A stretch of DNA of 64,000 nt from Acidovorax sp. T1 (GTDB taxonomy: Bacteria; Pseudomonadota; Gammaproteobacteria; Burkholderiales; Burkholderiaceae_C). Made by a program: the position numbers and the translations under genes. The stretch spans positions 3,756,001 to 3,820,000 of the forward strand of contig NZ_CP021648.1 in the NCBI RefSeq assembly GCF_002176815.1. Reading direction: 5' to 3'. Numbering within the stretch: position 1 is the stretch's first letter; every line of letters starts with the position of its first letter. The notes beneath the pieces were generated by a model, which worked only from the letters and a program-made list of their open reading frames with translations, made no database searches and was not told where the DNA came from. This document shows positions 62,721 to 64,000 of this stretch, in pieces.

Positions 62721-62873
62721 TAACTTGGTGCTGGGCAGTTTTGTGAACTGCCTGGCGAATTCATAGAGTTTGGAATCAGATTTTATGTGTTTTGACTGCG
62801 TCAACTTGGCATAACAATCTTTGAGCTTTGCACACAAACATCACTGCTTGATGTGTTGGCTATCAAAGTTATA

Positions 62874-64000
<1,127 letters not shown>

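Overview
The window looks like the chromosome of a betaproteobacterium of the family Comamonadaceae (an Acidovorax, Alicycliphilus or Comamonas-like organism). This rests on the gene content and gene order (lptA-lptB-rpoN, dsbA-SPOR protein-argS, an MaoC-phosphotransacetylase fusion next to ackA, malate synthase G), on small intergenic repeat elements that I recall as typical of this family, and on the 5S/23S rRNA at the right edge. No database search was possible.

Region 1 (1-24407) is GC-rich housekeeping DNA. It holds a two-gene ABC exporter, acetyl-phosphate metabolism, pgpA, pncC, RNA modification, rpoN with the LPS transport genes lptB/lptA, dsbA, argS, a LysR regulator, glcB, an MFS exporter and a class II glutamine amidotransferase. 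The last of these is cut off by an IS66 element.

Region 2 (26869-39255) is visibly less GC-rich (one hand-counted 60-base line at 35041 has 31 G/C, against 44 at 4681). It sits between two same-orientation IS66 copies. It carries dut, a glycine-zipper lipoprotein, an FKBP-type isomerase, a complete p-cresol methylhydroxylase operon (pchA-pchC-pchX-pchF) with a divergent AraC-type regulator, a ribosomal oxygenase, coaBC and a small membrane protein. The 8 bases outside the right end of the first IS66 (gatgcaag, before dut) equal the 8 bases outside the left end of the second (after coaBC). The coaBC side and the dut side were therefore probably once neighbours split by one IS66 insertion. The segment is circularly permuted, as expected if a circle carrying one IS66 recombined into a resident IS66.

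Region 3 (41716-59644) is a catabolic island. An AraC regulator is divergent from a class I cytochrome P450 with its own 2Fe-2S ferredoxin and ferredoxin reductase. Aldehyde dehydrogenase, short-chain dehydrogenase and a Bug-type solute receptor follow on the same strand. Next come an IS1182-type element with CTAG on both sides, a LysR fragment, a flavin monooxygenase with a divergent LysR regulator, a MetA-pathway-type outer-membrane protein gene broken by an IS21 element with an 8-bp target duplication, and a frameshifted second aldehyde dehydrogenase related to pchA. The genes suggest oxidation of an alkyl or methyl aromatic side chain to an acid; the substrate cannot be read from the sequence.

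Region 4 (58.9-62.5 kb) is a nest of insertion sequences (truncated IS3, truncated IS66, complete IS66) that ends about 40 bases before the terminator hairpin of an rRNA operon. The 5S gene and the 3' part of 23S lie on the minus strand up to the window edge.
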